DNA of 64,000 bases from Apilactobacillus kunkeei DSM 12361 = ATCC 700308 (GTDB lineage: Bacteria; Bacillota; Bacilli; Lactobacillales; Lactobacillaceae), in assembly GCF_001281265.1 (NCBI RefSeq), contig NZ_JXDB01000001.1, forward strand, positions 24,945-88,944, in the 5' to 3' direction. This document shows, one piece after another, positions 25,215-33,229 of the stretch. A program made the position numbers and the translations under genes. Under the pieces are notes generated by a model. The model had not been told where the DNA came from. It did no database searches and was given only the letters and a program-made list of their open reading frames with translations. How positions within the stretch are numbered: position 1 is the stretch's first letter; every line of letters begins with the position of its first letter.

Positions 25215-25569
25215 ATGCAAAATAATTTAGATAAATTAAATAAACAGTATCTTATAAATACTGATTTATATAACGTCTTAAAGTATATGACTATTGATTT
25301 TATGGCAGACACTAATGACATCAACCCAGAATGTGTTGAACGTAAAATGTAAATTGATGAATTATTAATGATATTGATAGCACTAAACAAGATTATGAGT
25401 TAGTAAGAGATCATGCTAGTGCTATAGTTTTGAATAGTGAAAATGAACGTTTTTAAATTGAATTTACACGCTATCAAAAAGTTAATTTCATGGGATACTA
25501 TAAATAATTTAATGGTGATATGGATTTAATTGAGCGTGAAATGTACCGAGACTTTAAACAAATGTTTTA
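25215..25569 (+). pseudogene. Decayed small element gene
   Basis: Begins with TAGGAGATTAAAGA and ATG 25215, then 45 codons to TAA at 25350. Reading continues in frame for about five codons, then in the next frame (NDIDSTKQDYELVRDHAS...) with TAA at 25454 and 25505 and a final TAA at 25567. At least three premature stops and one frameshift. The surviving 45-residue product may still be made. Family unknown. Confidence 0.65.
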
Positions 25570-25757
25570 ACAGAAGAATATTTAGAGATTAGGGGTAACT
25601 CTATCAATTAGGGATGCCTTTTAATGTCTCTTAAACGTTGATACAATGCGGTTCATAGATGATTTATAACGTTAATTATGATATAATATAGTCATTGGAT
25701 ATATCTTGATAATTGTTATATCATCACACGAAATAACTTCAAAGATAACGAAATAAG

Positions 25758-25783
25758 AGCAGTGATGACTCACTGCTTTTTAT
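25758..25783 (+). terminator. Terminator ahead of the terminase-like gene
   Basis: Perfect 8-bp stem AGCAGTGA / TCACTGCT, 4-base loop, then TTTTTAT. Separates the replication block from the packaging gene. Confidence 0.75.
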
Positions 25784-25818
25784 ACATAATGCTCTGATGT
25801 TAGGGGGGAATCTTTTAA

Positions 25819-26376
25819 ATGAGGACTAGCGTATTTGATGTTGAAGCAATTAGATATGAGTTTAGATATACAAGCGGTACGATCAAACAAATAGCAGAAC
25901 GCAATGGAATTAACTTTAATACGTTGCGTAGCTATGCATATCGCCATAATTGGAATAAACGTAAAAGAAGAATTAAAAAGCTAGACCGTGTATATAATCA
26001 GAGCGATTACAGCGACATTCCTTATAGAGCAATTGTATTTGCTATTATGATTGGTTACTATGGTTGGAAGCAAGATTTTGCTTATTATCATTGTTATTGT
26101 ACAAAGCCAGAAACTTCTAGAGTTAATGCTTATCGTTTATTAAGACGTGATGATATTAAAGAGTTGATAGCTAAGTGCAATGATATTAAATTGAATGGTG
26201 GTAATCTATTAAAAGAATTGCCATTTAATTGTGGATTACCAGTTTTGGATGCTGAAATGTTAAATGATAGTTTTGAGTTCTGGAACAGTAAATTTGGATA
26301 TTCTAGATACTGCTTTGGGGGCTCTAGTTTACATCAAAAGGGAATGGCATTTCGTAGCATGTGTGGTTTCAAGTGA
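25819..26376 (+). CDS. Terminase small subunit-like protein
   Basis: 185 residues. The N-terminal HTH (about 5-45: VEAIRYEFRYTSGTIKQIAERNGINFNTLRSYAYRHNW) followed by a basic KRKRRIKK stretch is like TerS DNA-binding heads. The middle part (YRAIVFAIMIGYYGWKQDFAYYHC ... SRVNAYRLLRRDDIKELIA) follows the terminase_2 pattern. The Cys/Phe-rich C-terminus is unassigned. PICIs use their own TerS to redirect phage packaging. AGGGGGG is 9 bases upstream. No large subunit is nearby, as expected of a satellite. The TerS identity is a pattern judgment. Confidence 0.6.
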   Translation: MRTSVFDVEAIRYEFRYTSGTIKQIAERNGINFNTLRSYAYRHNWNKRKRRIKKLDRVYNQSDYSDIPYRAIVFAIMIGYYGWKQDFAYYHCYCTKPETSRVNAYRLLRRDDIKELIAKCNDIKLNGGNLLKELPFNCGLPVLDAEMLNDSFEFWNSKFGYSRYCFGGSSLHQKGMAFRSMCGFK

Positions 26377-26430
26377 TACATGGTTATGTAACAAAACACA
26401 GTAAATCCTAGTTGTATCAAGGGATGAGCA

Positions 26431-26551
26431 TGTAACGATTTTTGTCCATTTCTTGTAACAAGCGTTACATTTAAAAGAGATACAAAACGACTATAAAAGC
26501 ATATGTAGCAAGGGTTTAGGGTTGTAACGTTTTGTCCATTTTGGTTACAAG
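26431..26551. repeat. Two 30-bp imperfect repeats downstream of the terminase-like gene
   Basis: Copy 1 at 26431-26462 and copy 2 at 26523-26551. Each reads TGTAACG, then TTTTGTCCATTT, then GTAACAAG or GTTACAAG, so each also has GTAAC/GTTAC arms. A further TGTAACAAAAC lies at about 26392. Candidate packaging-initiation or TerS-binding region. Confidence 0.5.
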
Positions 26552-26853
26552 TAGGTATATGAACATAATCTATCGTAACTATTAGTTTAACAAGTGTTTT
26601 GATGCTATTAGTGAGTAGTGTTCAATGCATCTAAAATACTTGAAAATGCTAGTATTTTTATGATTATGTATTCATTTGGATTGCATCAAAAATGATGATA
26701 AATGATAACTTTTCAAGAGTTTATAAATGTGATTAATTAGTTATATTATGCATCACTGATCGTGGCATTTTAGGGCATTTAAGGCGGTGTACATTATAGA
26801 TATTTCAGGTTAGGCAAAAAGATTGAGCAAGTTAGGAACCATCATACATATTT

Positions 26854-26920
26854 CTCCTATCTGAATATTATTATGCCATAAACCGTCCAGGTTTATCTGT
26901 GCCAATATTCAGTATAGGAG
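26854..26920. repeat. 67-nt long imperfect hairpin
   Basis: Outer arms CTCCTATCTGAATATT (26854-26869) and AATATTCAGTATAGGAG (26904-26920), one bulge. Inner arms ATAAACC (26878-26884) and GGTTTAT (26890-26896). No T-run follows. Confidence 0.6.
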
Positions 26921-27451
26921 CAAATTGAAAACTCAAATGAATCTCCATCTAACATACTTAGTAAAGGTGCTACATGGGCTAGATCTTTTAATGCAAAATC
27001 AATAATGGATGCACTAAGATAATTTCAAAATTTAATAATTAAAAAACAGTTTTGACGAACTAAGTATTCGTTTTAACCATTTTTTCTATGCATTAAACTA
27101 AGAAACTTTATAAATTTGTTTATTCACTGTTATTGACTTATTATGCTGTGACTGGAATATGGACAGTCACCAGAAGTTCTTTAATTATATTAATTCTGAT
27201 CAATATAACACTTAAACCACTTAATAATCTCGTTATTAAAATAAAATACGAGTACTTTCGTGAAATTTACGTATCTATTATTATCAAACGGATTGAAATG
27301 GGCTGTATAGACTCTGTTGAATCCACATATCGATTCATTAACCATCCAAATTAACCAATTGCTAACAGCAACTACAGAACCAATAATACAATTGACTAGT
27401 TCATTTACGATTTTAGATTTATAATCGTCTCAAAAAGGGCGAGGCGATTTT

Positions 27452-27699
27452 ATGAGTAAGACGATTCAAAAACTAGCTACCGAGCTGCACATCACCAAAC
27501 AAGCTATATGGACGCTATCGAATTATTAAAACGTCAATTAGAGGTTAAAGATGCTCAAATTGAAAAACTTCTAGATGAACTAACGAAACAGCAGGACTTG
27601 TATTAGGATTTGTTAAACGAAAACAAATTGCTGAGAGGCCAGACTGATCAATCAATTAGCAAACAGGAACGACATCGACACTGGGGGGTGTGGCGGTGA
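27452..27699 (+). pseudogene. Remnant of a DUF536-type HTH plasmid/element protein
   Basis: Starts ATG with MSKTIQKLATELHITKQAIW, a helix-turn-helix head typical of DUF536 proteins. It then hits TAA and continues one frame over as a coiled coil (AIELLKRQLEVKDAQIEKLLDELTKQQDLY), TAG at 27604, then DLLNENKLLRGQTDQS to a basic, Trp-containing tail with TGA at 27697. One frameshift or deletion and one in-frame stop. DUF536 genes are common on lactobacillus plasmids. Confidence 0.65.
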
Positions 27700-27788
27700 T
27701 TATGTTCAATAAATTAAAATAATATCTTACATGTTATAATCACACGCAAAGGGGAGTCCCCCTTGAATTAATTAATCTCTTTTAAGTG

Positions 27789-27826
27789 ACCAGTTAGCAG
27801 CATTAAGTCTGTTAACTGGTTATTTT
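27789..27826 (+). terminator. Hairpin after the DUF536 remnant
   Basis: ACCAGTTAGCAG / CTGTTAACTGGT, one G-T pair, followed by TTATTTTA. Confidence 0.6.
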
Positions 27827-27983
27827 ACTAGGCTAAGAAACGCTAGATTTTCGTTTATTCACAGTTACTGATTAAGTAGGATATATAATTAAAAAATACG
27901 TTGCTACTAAATTAATAGTTACAACGTATTTTGTATTCATGAATTAATGAAAATTAAACGTTAGAATCTATGTTAAATTAATA

Positions 27984-29288
27984 CTAATTATTTTTTTTAA
28001 AAATTAACATATGATCAATCTTTATCTTTCCACCGTGATTTTTTCTATCAAATCCCATAAAATGATTTTTTATTACATAACTCCATCTATTTTCTAAAGT
28101 AAATCCGGCATCATTAGCTATTGATATTAAAATATCAGCAGTAGGAATTTCAACATTGCTTACTTTACTATTTCCAATAGCCATAACATAATGTCCTTCA
28201 TCATTTAGAACTTTTTCCGAAGCATTAAAATGTTCTTTCATAAATGAAAAATATTTATAAATAATATAGGCATGCTTTTCTCCATTTTTATTATCTTTTA
28301 ACACTTCAGTTATACTATTATCTAATAACGGTATATTAAAATTATCTTTTTTACTTAAGAAGCCACTATACTCTTTTTTAGGTATTAAAGTAGTACCAGT
28401 ATACTTTCTTCTCTTTTTATTCTGATTAGTTTGAGTGTTCATATCAAATAAATCACCTATCCAAAATAATTCAACCATTTGATTATACACATAATCTATT
28501 GATTTTATATACGGTGGAGAGGTTACTATTAAATCCACTTTAGTTGGAAGAATTTTAGAAAAATCAGGATTTCCATCTGATTTTATAATAATAGATTTTG
28601 ATTTCTTATTCCAACGATCATTTAATTCTTTAAATCCATTTACAAATAGATTTAATTGCTTTTGAAATAGTGAATAAACTTCAGCTGGCTTCTTTACTTT
28701 AGTCCCGGATACATAGGTCTTTTGTGATTGATTATCAGCATTAGAGACTCTTCTTATTATCCCTGAAAATGCTATTATAAATGCATCATAATAGTCATCT
28801 ATATTATCAATACTAGAAAATTTATTTGGTATATCATCAATTAGTGTTCTTAATTTACTTAACTTAATAATTGCTTCATTAGTAAACCAATGATTTAAAT
28901 TATCGGTTTTAGGATTAAAAAGTGGCTTAGCATTTTCTACATTATCCATTATCCAATGGCTTATATTTGAAAATATTGTTTGATCAATAGGTGTAGATTT
29001 TACTTTTGAGATTAAACACGATAGTGGATCTATATCAATTCCATATGAATTATATCCATTTGAAATTCCCTCTACAACAGTTGTTCCACTGCCTACAAAA
29101 GGATCCAATACTATTTTATTTTCACCCCTAAGATACGATTTAATAGCCCACTCTGGTATTTGAGGTATGAATTTTCCGGGATATTTATGAAATCCATGTG
29201 TTGATGCAGTTACTTTATTATTATCAATACTTACCTCAGTACCATTAGTAATATTTTTAGGAAGGTTTTTATAATGTATTATTGTCAT
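27984..29288 (-). CDS. DNA methyltransferase 1 of the R-M operon (SPPY type)
   Basis: 434 residues. SAM-binding motif I DPFVGSGTT at 62-70 and catalytic TSPPY at 256-260. SPPY is typical of N4-cytosine methyltransferases, though some make N6-adenine. Motif I precedes motif IV by about 190 residues, which leaves room for target recognition between them. GID-IDP follows motif I. AGGAG precedes the ATG, which starts 2 bases after the stop of the second methyltransferase. Last gene of the three-gene operon. Confidence 0.88.
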   Translation of the reverse strand: MTIIHYKNLPKNITNGTEVSIDNNKVTASTHGFHKYPGKFIPQIPEWAIKSYLRGENKIVLDPFVGSGTTVVEGISNGYNSYGIDIDPLSCLISKVKSTPIDQTIFSNISHWIMDNVENAKPLFNPKTDNLNHWFTNEAIIKLSKLRTLIDDIPNKFSSIDNIDDYYDAFIIAFSGIIRRVSNADNQSQKTYVSGTKVKKPAEVYSLFQKQLNLFVNGFKELNDRWNKKSKSIIIKSDGNPDFSKILPTKVDLIVTSPPYIKSIDYVYNQMVELFWIGDLFDMNTQTNQNKKRRKYTGTTLIPKKEYSGFLSKKDNFNIPLLDNSITEVLKDNKNGEKHAYIIYKYFSFMKEHFNASEKVLNDEGHYVMAIGNSKVSNVEIPTADILISIANDAGFTLENRWSYVIKNHFMGFDRKNHGGKIKIDHMLIFKKNN

Positions 29289-29289
29289 T

Positions 29290-30618
29290 TTACTCCTTTT
29301 TAAGAATCACAATAGATTCTCTCATATAATTCATTACATCAGTTAGATATTTTCTTTGTTGTGAACTAGTAGTTAGATGTCTAGTAACGATGATGTTTTC
29401 AACTTTATAGCCAATTTTTTCAGCAATTTCAGCAACTAATAAATCTGAAGGTACTATTATACCTCCATAAGCTGAGTTACCAATTACTATTGCTACTCTT
29501 CCATTTTTATCAGTTTTTATGAATAGATTTCTTAATAACGTTTCCATATCATCAAAATAACCTTTAATGACATCAGGTATTTTTTTGCTCCATAATTTCT
29601 TTTTGGCCAGTATATTTGTTATATGATTTACATATTCATCATGATTATTTATTTCTTTAGATACGGTTGCACTAGCGTTAGATCTCATACCAGTTCTTTT
29701 AAGTTTTCTTAATTCTTCATGGCTATTAATAAATTGTCCAAGCCATAATTCTACCTTATGAATTTCAAAATAATCAAAAAAATTGACATAAGGTGGAGAA
29801 AACACTGTTAATTCCACTTTATCCGGAACTTTAAGGACATCATCCATTGCTGAACCCAAATAAAAATTAGGTTCAGGTGATTGAATTCGATTGTCTTTTA
29901 AGTCTTTAAAAATTATGTTTATGTGACTAAGTATTTGATCTTTTACAAACTTAAACTTATTTTCAGGAAAATGTTCATCTTCCCATTCTTTTATTGGTAT
30001 ATTTATATATCCGCTTTTTAATCTTTTTCTATTTTTATATTTCAAACCATTCCCTTCTTTTTTTACGTTAGAAACTGATTCTATTACAGATAACCATGAT
30101 AGAAAAAAAACATCTCTTATTTTTTCGTCACTAATATCATTTATAAAATCTCTTATTTGAAGTAACGATTGCAAAATATCATCATTAAAGTATTTATCTG
30201 CTAAGTTAAACTCTGTAGTTCGATGTCTATAATCTGGTTTTATATTGCTTAATTTATATATTTCTTCATTAATATACTCTACATCTGTTGATTTATAATT
30301 TCTGTTTTCTACTTTAGCTATAAATATAGATATTGGATTAACGTCAATTCCATATGACTTTAAGTTGTTATATCTAGCAGCTAGTACAGAAGATCCGCTA
30401 CCAACAAATGGGTCCAATATTGAACCAGTAATATTAAACTTCTTAATTAGTTTATCTACTAATTCATATGAATATCCTTCCCTATACGGGTACCATCTTT
30501 GAAATGGGATATCATTAGTAGTTTGAAAATGAACTAGCTTAGAATATTCCTCATCTGATACTATATTGTATTTAGACTCTAAATTATCTAAGTATTGTTT
30601 ATCTATATAATTTGACAA
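29290..30618 (-). CDS. DNA methyltransferase 2 of the R-M operon (SPPY type)
   Basis: 442 residues. Motif I DPFVGSGSS at 69-77 and catalytic FSPPY at 273-277, same order and spacing as its neighbour but clearly divergent in between. TTG start at 30618 with AGGAG upstream; that site sits in the last codons of the HNH gene. Two different methyltransferases in one R-M operon usually means an asymmetric target, each enzyme marking one strand. That is inferred here. Confidence 0.88.
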   Translation of the reverse strand: MSNYIDKQYLDNLESKYNIVSDEEYSKLVHFQTTNDIPFQRWYPYREGYSYELVDKLIKKFNITGSILDPFVGSGSSVLAARYNNLKSYGIDVNPISIFIAKVENRNYKSTDVEYINEEIYKLSNIKPDYRHRTTEFNLADKYFNDDILQSLLQIRDFINDISDEKIRDVFFLSWLSVIESVSNVKKEGNGLKYKNRKRLKSGYINIPIKEWEDEHFPENKFKFVKDQILSHINIIFKDLKDNRIQSPEPNFYLGSAMDDVLKVPDKVELTVFSPPYVNFFDYFEIHKVELWLGQFINSHEELRKLKRTGMRSNASATVSKEINNHDEYVNHITNILAKKKLWSKKIPDVIKGYFDDMETLLRNLFIKTDKNGRVAIVIGNSAYGGIIVPSDLLVAEIAEKIGYKVENIIVTRHLTTSSQQRKYLTDVMNYMRESIVILKKE

Positions 30619-30620
30619 CG

Positions 30621-31892
30621 CTATTCTCCTAAAAATATATTTTCTTCATGATAATAAATATATTCCTCATTTAAATCCATATTTTCTGGTATTTTTACAC
30701 TTTTATTTCTGCTATTTAGCACTCTCATAATATTAACTTGATTAAATGTACCAGTTACATCATCATTGGAATATATAAATTTTGATGGTATAACCGCTCC
30801 ATTTTTATCAAATGTAAATAATCCAGCATCAAATAATTTATGACATGATAAACATAGTGCAATTCCATTATTTACATCGTTTCGATGATAATTAATAGAA
30901 TCATGCTTATCAATACTAAATGGCATTATATGTGCAGCTTGAATAAAAAGCTTTCCTTCTGAATCACAACCAGGAATTGCACATTTATAACTGTAGTTAT
31001 CCTTAACTGACTCGGACCATTTTGGGGATCTTTTAATTTGTTTCCTAGATATTACATTATTACCAATTGATTTATCATTATTACTAGACTTGCTATGAGA
31101 TATTGTTAATACTGCATCAATTAGTTCTGGAGATCCATATTTTTTAAATTCTTGAATTAATGCATTCCTAAAAGGTGCACCATTTGATAGTGGGTTATTT
31201 TTTATTGATTCTGTTGTTAATGAATCAGATGGAATATAATTTTCTACCGAAATAATCATATCATTAAAATAATTATTAATAACTAGGTTACTACTATCTT
31301 CTTTAAACAATCCAGAATTAATTAAATCGGTTTTCCAGTAAGTATAATTTTTACTAGTTTTTCTTTCTGTATCACCATCAATCAAATATTTTAAATTTTC
31401 TTCACTAATATAACCATCATGACTTTTTATTATCTTTATTAAGTTTTTAATTATAAGGCCATCTTCATTAGGTATATCATCAAATCCCTTTTTACCTGGT
31501 GTAAAGGAAAATGTAGATAATGCATTAGCAATTATAAGCCTGTAAATAATATTAGTATCCATCCCATTACCTTGATTAATAGAGTTAAACCATAATAATC
31601 CTAATTGAGTCCACTTTAATGGAAGTTGAGAACCATCTTTTATAAATCCTAATCTAATCCAATTCCTAATTTTAGTTTGCATTGTAGATGGTTGTATAGA
31701 CTCATCACCAACTTTAGCTTGAGCAGAAAAATCGTATATCCATTTATTTTTAGGATTTCTTCTATCTGCTCCCCAATTTTTACCAATAAATTTAAATTTA
31801 TTACTTGCTTCCACAAGTTTTTTTATAGCTGCCAATTCAGATAGTTGACTACCTGTTCTAGAATGAAACCAGTCTCCATAAAAATTAGGCAT
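30621..31892 (-). CDS. HNH restriction endonuclease
   Basis: 423 residues. The C-terminal HNH nuclease has zinc cysteines C304 and C309 (CAIPGC) and C347/C350 (CLSC), catalytic AAHIMPF with H321, and NNGIALCLSCHKLFDAG. The N-terminal 270 residues look like winged-helix target recognition (MQTKIRNWIRLGFIKDG, LPLKWTQLGLLWF). Start ATG after GGGGTGAT. Operon with the two methyltransferases on the minus strand, so restriction and protection move together. It would defend the host or the satellite against other phages. Confidence 0.85.
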   Translation of the reverse strand: MPNFYGDWFHSRTGSQLSELAAIKKLVEASNKFKFIGKNWGADRRNPKNKWIYDFSAQAKVGDESIQPSTMQTKIRNWIRLGFIKDGSQLPLKWTQLGLLWFNSINQGNGMDTNIIYRLIIANALSTFSFTPGKKGFDDIPNEDGLIIKNLIKIIKSHDGYISEENLKYLIDGDTERKTSKNYTYWKTDLINSGLFKEDSSNLVINNYFNDMIISVENYIPSDSLTTESIKNNPLSNGAPFRNALIQEFKKYGSPELIDAVLTISHSKSSNNDKSIGNNVISRKQIKRSPKWSESVKDNYSYKCAIPGCDSEGKLFIQAAHIMPFSIDKHDSINYHRNDVNNGIALCLSCHKLFDAGLFTFDKNGAVIPSKFIYSNDDVTGTFNQVNIMRVLNSRNKSVKIPENMDLNEEYIYYHEENIFLGE

Positions 31893-32345
31893 ATTTTTAT
31901 CACCCCAATGTTTAAATATATCATTACTATTTTAACGCTTAAGGGATTGTTAAAACCATCAATATTTGAATTTAATAGTGATATATGAAGGTATTATTTT
32001 GTTTTATGAGCCTATGTCAATAATCTCACTAAAGATGAGAATAGTTTTTTGTTTTAGCAATATTTATTATAGCCGTTGTAACTGTTCCTATGTCAAATTT
32101 TGGCACAGTTTTACCTATATGTTAACCCGAATCCGATCTGTGTTGTACCAATGAATGTAATTCTCTACTTTTCAAATTAAATCGCTTTGATAGTTGAATA
32201 CCGTAACGAAATGGAATGCTATTACTTTGAGCATCCATAATTGGATTGTCGGAATACCGACCTAAATTGGGGTGGTATTATAAATACATGTATCAAATCA
32301 CGACATGTTAGGCAGTTATTTTATTTGGTGGCGTAATTTTACGCC

Positions 32346-32461
32346 GTGAGATTTATATAACTGGTGTGTATTTTTACGCAGTAGTATCTCGTAGCCGAAA
32401 ATCCGTCCATGAGATTTATATACTGGTGCTGAAAATTAAGCTACAGCCGAAAATTAGTCCG
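32346..32461. repeat. Two degenerate tandem units near the right end
   Basis: Unit 1 (32346-32408) begins GTGAGATTTATATAACTGG and ends AGCCGAAAATCCGTCC. Unit 2 (32409-32461) begins ATGAGATTTATATACTGG and ends AGCCGAAAATTAGTCCG. Middle parts differ. Confidence 0.6.
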
Positions 32462-32613
32462 CAGTGCTATTAACAGTGAGGGATGCTTAAAAATCAGCTA
32501 ACCTAATTCATTTAGTTAGTACAATCATACATATATACTAATGAACTAGTTAAATGAGAGCGTACGGGTTTATATGATGCGAAATAAAAAGCTACCTATT
32601 TATATAGATAGCC

Positions 32614-32633
32614 TTACATCCCATTCCCCACGA
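32614..32633 (-). repeat. Element-specific motif, copy 3 (inverted)
   Basis: On the minus strand TCGTGGGGAATGGGATGTAA, closely matching the motif at 19061-19080, now near the opposite end. Confidence 0.5.
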
Positions 32634-32673
32634 TTAAAATATTTAATTATGATGCTAAATTCTAATTAATATG

Positions 32674-32704
32674 TGAATGCCAAAATGAATGCCATTGAAT
32701 GCCA
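32674..32704 (+). repeat. Right arm-type repeats, likely integrase sites
   Basis: Three copies of GAATGCCA at 32675, 32687 and 32697. The first 23 bases equal 17856-17878. They lie about 83 bp inside the right att site. Confidence 0.75.
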
Positions 32705-32736
32705 ATTAATCATTTTAAATGGATGCCTAGAGAAAC

Positions 32737-32785
32737 AAAAAAGCTATCATAGTAAGGTTTTTAACGCCTTATCATGATAGCTTTT
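32737..32785 (-). terminator. Element-supplied tRNA-Lys terminator
   Basis: Arms AAAAGCTATCAT-GATAAGG / CCTTACTATGATAGCTTTTTT on the minus strand, immediately after the tRNA-Lys 3' end. Replaces the host terminator that integration moved 15 kb away. Confidence 0.8.
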
Positions 32786-32786
32786 A

Positions 32787-32808
32787 TATCAGTTATGGGC
32801 AGTCAGGG
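32787..32808. repeat. Right attachment site, 22-bp direct repeat in tRNA-Lys
   Basis: Identical to 17759-17780. Thirteen bases (32796-32808) are the tRNA 3' end, so integration restores an intact tRNA gene. Confidence 0.9.
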
Positions 32809-32868
32809 GATCGAACCCTGGACCCACGGATTAAGAGTCCGTTGCTCTGCCAGCTGAGCTAACTGCCC
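32796..32868 (-). tRNA. tRNA-Lys (anticodon CUU)
   Basis: 73 nt without encoded CCA. Acceptor GGGCAGT / ACTGCCC, D-arm GCTC-GAGC, anticodon loop CTCTTAA (CUU), T-arm CAGGG-TTCGATC-CCCTG, discriminator A. Integration target of the satellite. Confidence 0.95.
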
Positions 32869-33229
32869 AAAATATTTATCTGTTGGCTATCAACCAACAA
32901 AAACTATAATACCATGTTGGAGTAAGGATTGCAACACTTTTTTTAAAATTAATTAACAAGTTGTTTATCAATCCTTGCCTCAAATCAACGATATTTATAA
33001 TAGCATGATAATTATTATTTTGACAACCCCTATTTTTGGAAAAAAGTCATATTTTAAATCTTCATTGCAAGAACATTACGTTTAGAAAACAAAAGTCCAA
33101 GCGTGTTATAATGTAGTAAGTTAACGATTTAAAAATAGATAAAAGTATAAATATCCTTGAAGTGATAGCTTTTCGTTAACGTTAAAATAAACAAAAACAA
33201 ATCAATTCCTGTTAAGGAGATAGAATATT
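32869..33229 (+). promoter_or_regulatory. Intergenic region with the walR promoter
   Basis: 361 bases, no gene. TGTTATAAT (33104-33112) is an extended -10 box 118 bases before walR. No good -35 is seen. The leader contains TTAACG direct copies near 33121 and 33175. Confidence 0.55.

Larger units (their letters stand above)
26377..27451. other. Gene-poor AT-rich stretch with decayed sequence
   Basis: No supported gene in 1.07 kb. It holds the paired repeats at 26431-26551, the long hairpin at 26854-26920 and a possible coding remnant at about 26920-27020, whose frame ends ILSKGATWARSFNAKSIMDALR then stop. A 73-codon open frame at 27133-27354 lacks a ribosome site and is not credited. Confidence 0.5.
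31893..32786. other. Right non-coding region of the element
   Basis: About 890 bases without a supported gene. Contains GTCGG/CCGAC and GGCGTAA/TTACGCC hairpins (about 32246-32262 and 32331-32346), a tandem pair of degenerate repeats at 32346-32461, the motif copy at 32614-32633 and the right integrase arm repeats. A 62-codon open frame at 31966 has no ribosome site. Confidence 0.6.
17759..32808. mobile_element. 15-kb tRNA-Lys-integrated phage satellite (PICI-like)
   Basis: Bounded by a 22-bp direct repeat, one copy in an intact tRNA-Lys. The order is integrase and repressor on the minus strand; then excisionase-like, Rha-like and small genes, primase/VapE replication protein, iteron-flanked AT-rich region and a terminase-small-subunit-like gene on the plus strand; then a restriction-modification cargo operon. 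There are no capsid, tail or lysis genes and no conjugation genes. Size and layout match phage-inducible chromosomal islands. Broken small genes suggest partial decay, but the integration, replication and packaging-type genes are intact. Confidence 0.8.

Noticed and set aside
21494..25569. Alternative genetic code for the element
   Set aside because: Both TAA and TAG would have to be recoded, yet integrase, primase and methyltransferases end at normal stops without internal ones, and no suppressor tRNA is seen. Kept only as a minor option.
27133..27354. 73-codon open frame with hydrophobic middle
   Set aside because: No ribosome site or promoter and the sequence around is decayed. It reads as chance openness in AT-rich DNA.
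31966..32154. 62-codon open frame right of the HNH gene
   Set aside because: No Shine-Dalgarno and no domain pattern; it overlaps the promoter area of the HNH gene.
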